Positions 4,727 through 5,542 of a stretch of 5,542 bases of DNA are shown here, in pieces. The DNA comes from an uncultured Eubacteriales bacterium. GTDB lineage: Bacteria; Bacillota; Clostridia; UMGS1883; UMGS1540. The stretch covers positions 1 through 5,542 of the forward strand of contig USAP01000119.1 in NCBI GenBank assembly GCA_900552775.1, in the 5' to 3' direction. Numbering within the stretch: position 1 is the first letter of the stretch; each line of letters starts with the position of its first letter. A program made the translations under genes and the position numbers. Below the pieces are notes generated by a model, which made no database searches, was not told the origin of the DNA, and worked only from the letters and a program-made list of their open reading frames with translations.

Positions 4727-4755
4727 TTGACATAGTATGCAAACTGTGATAACAT
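4727..4755 (+). promoter_or_regulatory. Sigma-A promoter for the hemolysin III-type gene
   Basis: A perfect -35 TTGACA (4727-4732) is 17 bases from a -10 TAACAT (4750-4755), which has one mismatch to consensus and a TGA extension just upstream. Transcription should start near 4762, leaving a leader of about 29 bases. It begins 9 bases after the preceding terminator, so the membrane protein gene is an independent unit. Confidence 0.85.
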
Positions 4756-4790
4756 GGTATTGAAAAGCAGATGTTGAATGGAGTGTTAAT

Positions 4791-5465
4791 ATGAAAAGAG
4801 AAAAACTTTCTGAAAGAAAGCTGCCTGATTATACAAAAGGGGAAGAGATTTTTAATATGACAACTCACATTGTGGGCGGAGGTGTCGGACTTGTTGCTCT
4901 TTGTCTTTGTGTGATTTTTGCGGCAATACATAAGAATACATATGCTGTTGTGGGAAGTGCAATATATGGAGCATCAATGATTGTACTTTACACAATGTCA
5001 AGCATTTACCACGGTCTGAAACCGGGCTTGAAAGCCAAAAAAGTTTTTCAGGTTATAGATCACTGCTCCATATTTTTGCTTATAGCAGGCACATATACGC
5101 CGATTTGCCTTGCAGCACTCAGAGAGTATTCTCCGGCTGTAGGCTGGACTGTTTTTGGCGTTGTCTGGGCTGCTGCCGCAATAGGTATTACACTTAATTC
5201 AATAGACTTAAAGTCTTTTGAAAAAATTTCGGTAGTATGTTATTTGGCAATGGGGTGGTGCATTGTGTTTGCGTGGAGCGCAACAACCGCATCAATAGCG
5301 CATGGAGGAATAATTTTTCTTATAACGGGAGGAATTGCATACAGTATAGGTGCTGTTTTTTATATATTGCAGAAGAAAAAGAGATTTATGCATTCGATAT
5401 TTCATATATTTGTTGTTTTGGGCAGCTTATTGCATATGTTTTGCATTTTATTTTATATAGTGTAA
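4791..5465 (+). CDS. trhA: Hemolysin III / PAQR-family seven-helix membrane protein
   Basis: This 224-residue protein has about seven hydrophobic helices (near 24-46, 54-74, 86-108, 117-136, 146-163, 172-193 and 203-223), the normal topology and length for the hemolysin III (YqfA/YplQ/TrhA) branch of the PAQR family. Visible signatures are GEEIFNMTTHIVGG (17-30), SSIYH (70-74), IDHCSIFLLIAGTYTP (89-104) and MHSIFHIF with HxxxH (201-205). H74, D90, H201 and H205 correspond to the metal-site residues of the family. The name comes from a Bacillus cereus hemolytic protein; most members have no shown toxicity and are linked to membrane fluidity and lipid homeostasis, so a toxin role should not be assumed. 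The ATG at 4791 follows GGAG (4780-4783). The gene is monocistronic within the window. Confidence 0.93.
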   Translation: MKREKLSERKLPDYTKGEEIFNMTTHIVGGGVGLVALCLCVIFAAIHKNTYAVVGSAIYGASMIVLYTMSSIYHGLKPGLKAKKVFQVIDHCSIFLLIAGTYTPICLAALREYSPAVGWTVFGVVWAAAAIGITLNSIDLKSFEKISVVCYLAMGWCIVFAWSATTASIAHGGIIFLITGGIAYSIGAVFYILQKKKRFMHSIFHIFVVLGSLLHMFCILFYIV

Positions 5466-5542
5466 GAGTATTAATTAAACATGATTTTGTATTTTTAGAC
5501 ATTTTTATTTAAAAAATTACATAAATTTGCAAAAAAGTATTG

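Noticed and set aside
4791..5465. Interpretation of the membrane protein as a virulence hemolysin
   Set aside because: The family name is historical; the sequence shows only a PAQR-type seven-helix metal-site protein and no toxin neighbours or secretion signal.
5237..5512. Plus-strand open frame overlapping the end of the hemolysin III-type gene
   Set aside because: It overlaps a well-supported membrane protein in another frame, has no ribosome site, and its residues show no family pattern.
5466..5542. AT-rich tail searched for a terminator or further gene
   Set aside because: Only short AT repeats are visible, with no GC-rich stem followed by a T run and no start with a ribosome site.

Overview
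The window is a dense, all-plus-strand block of translation and transcription housekeeping genes. It most likely comes from a Gram-positive Clostridia-type (Eubacteriales) chromosome. That placement is inferred from strong AGGAGG Shine-Dalgarno sites on nearly every gene, perfect TTGACA/TATAAT promoters, zinc-ribbon (C+) forms of L33 and S18, the rpmG-secE-nusG-rplK-rplA-rplJ-rplL order, and a Gram-positive-style rpsF-ssb-rpsR operon. No species can be named from the sequence alone.

Layout. Positions 46-1017 carry rpmG (L33), secE (translocase subunit) and nusG (elongation factor). Positions 1018-2297 carry rplK (L11) and rplA (L1). Two copies of the same folded RNA element, resembling the L1 site on 23S rRNA, lie just before rplK and just before rplA, so L1 probably represses its own operon at both cistrons. 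Positions 2304-3464 form the L10-L12 stalk unit: a consensus promoter, an L10-type leader with a terminator and a perfect competing 8-base pairing, then rplJ and rplL. A strong terminator follows rplL, where rpoB-rpoC would normally be expected.

Positions 3536-4717 form a self-contained rpsF-ssb-rpsR operon (S6, single-strand DNA binding protein, S18) with its own consensus promoter and terminator. Positions 4727-5465 carry a separately promoted seven-helix membrane protein of the hemolysin III/PAQR family. The last 77 bases (5466-5542) are AT-rich and show no gene or convincing terminator. The first 45 bases hold only the rpmG leader and ribosome site. There is no gene-free stretch over 300 bases.

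The coding content is ordinary core genome, and I found no new multi-gene system, mobile element, CRISPR array or tRNA. The interest lies in the RNA layer: a duplicated L1 mimic with compensatory stem changes, an L10 attenuator, a hairpin that seems to bridge an over-long ribosome-site spacing before nusG, a possible ribosome-site-masking switch before rpsF, and the missing rpoBC junction.
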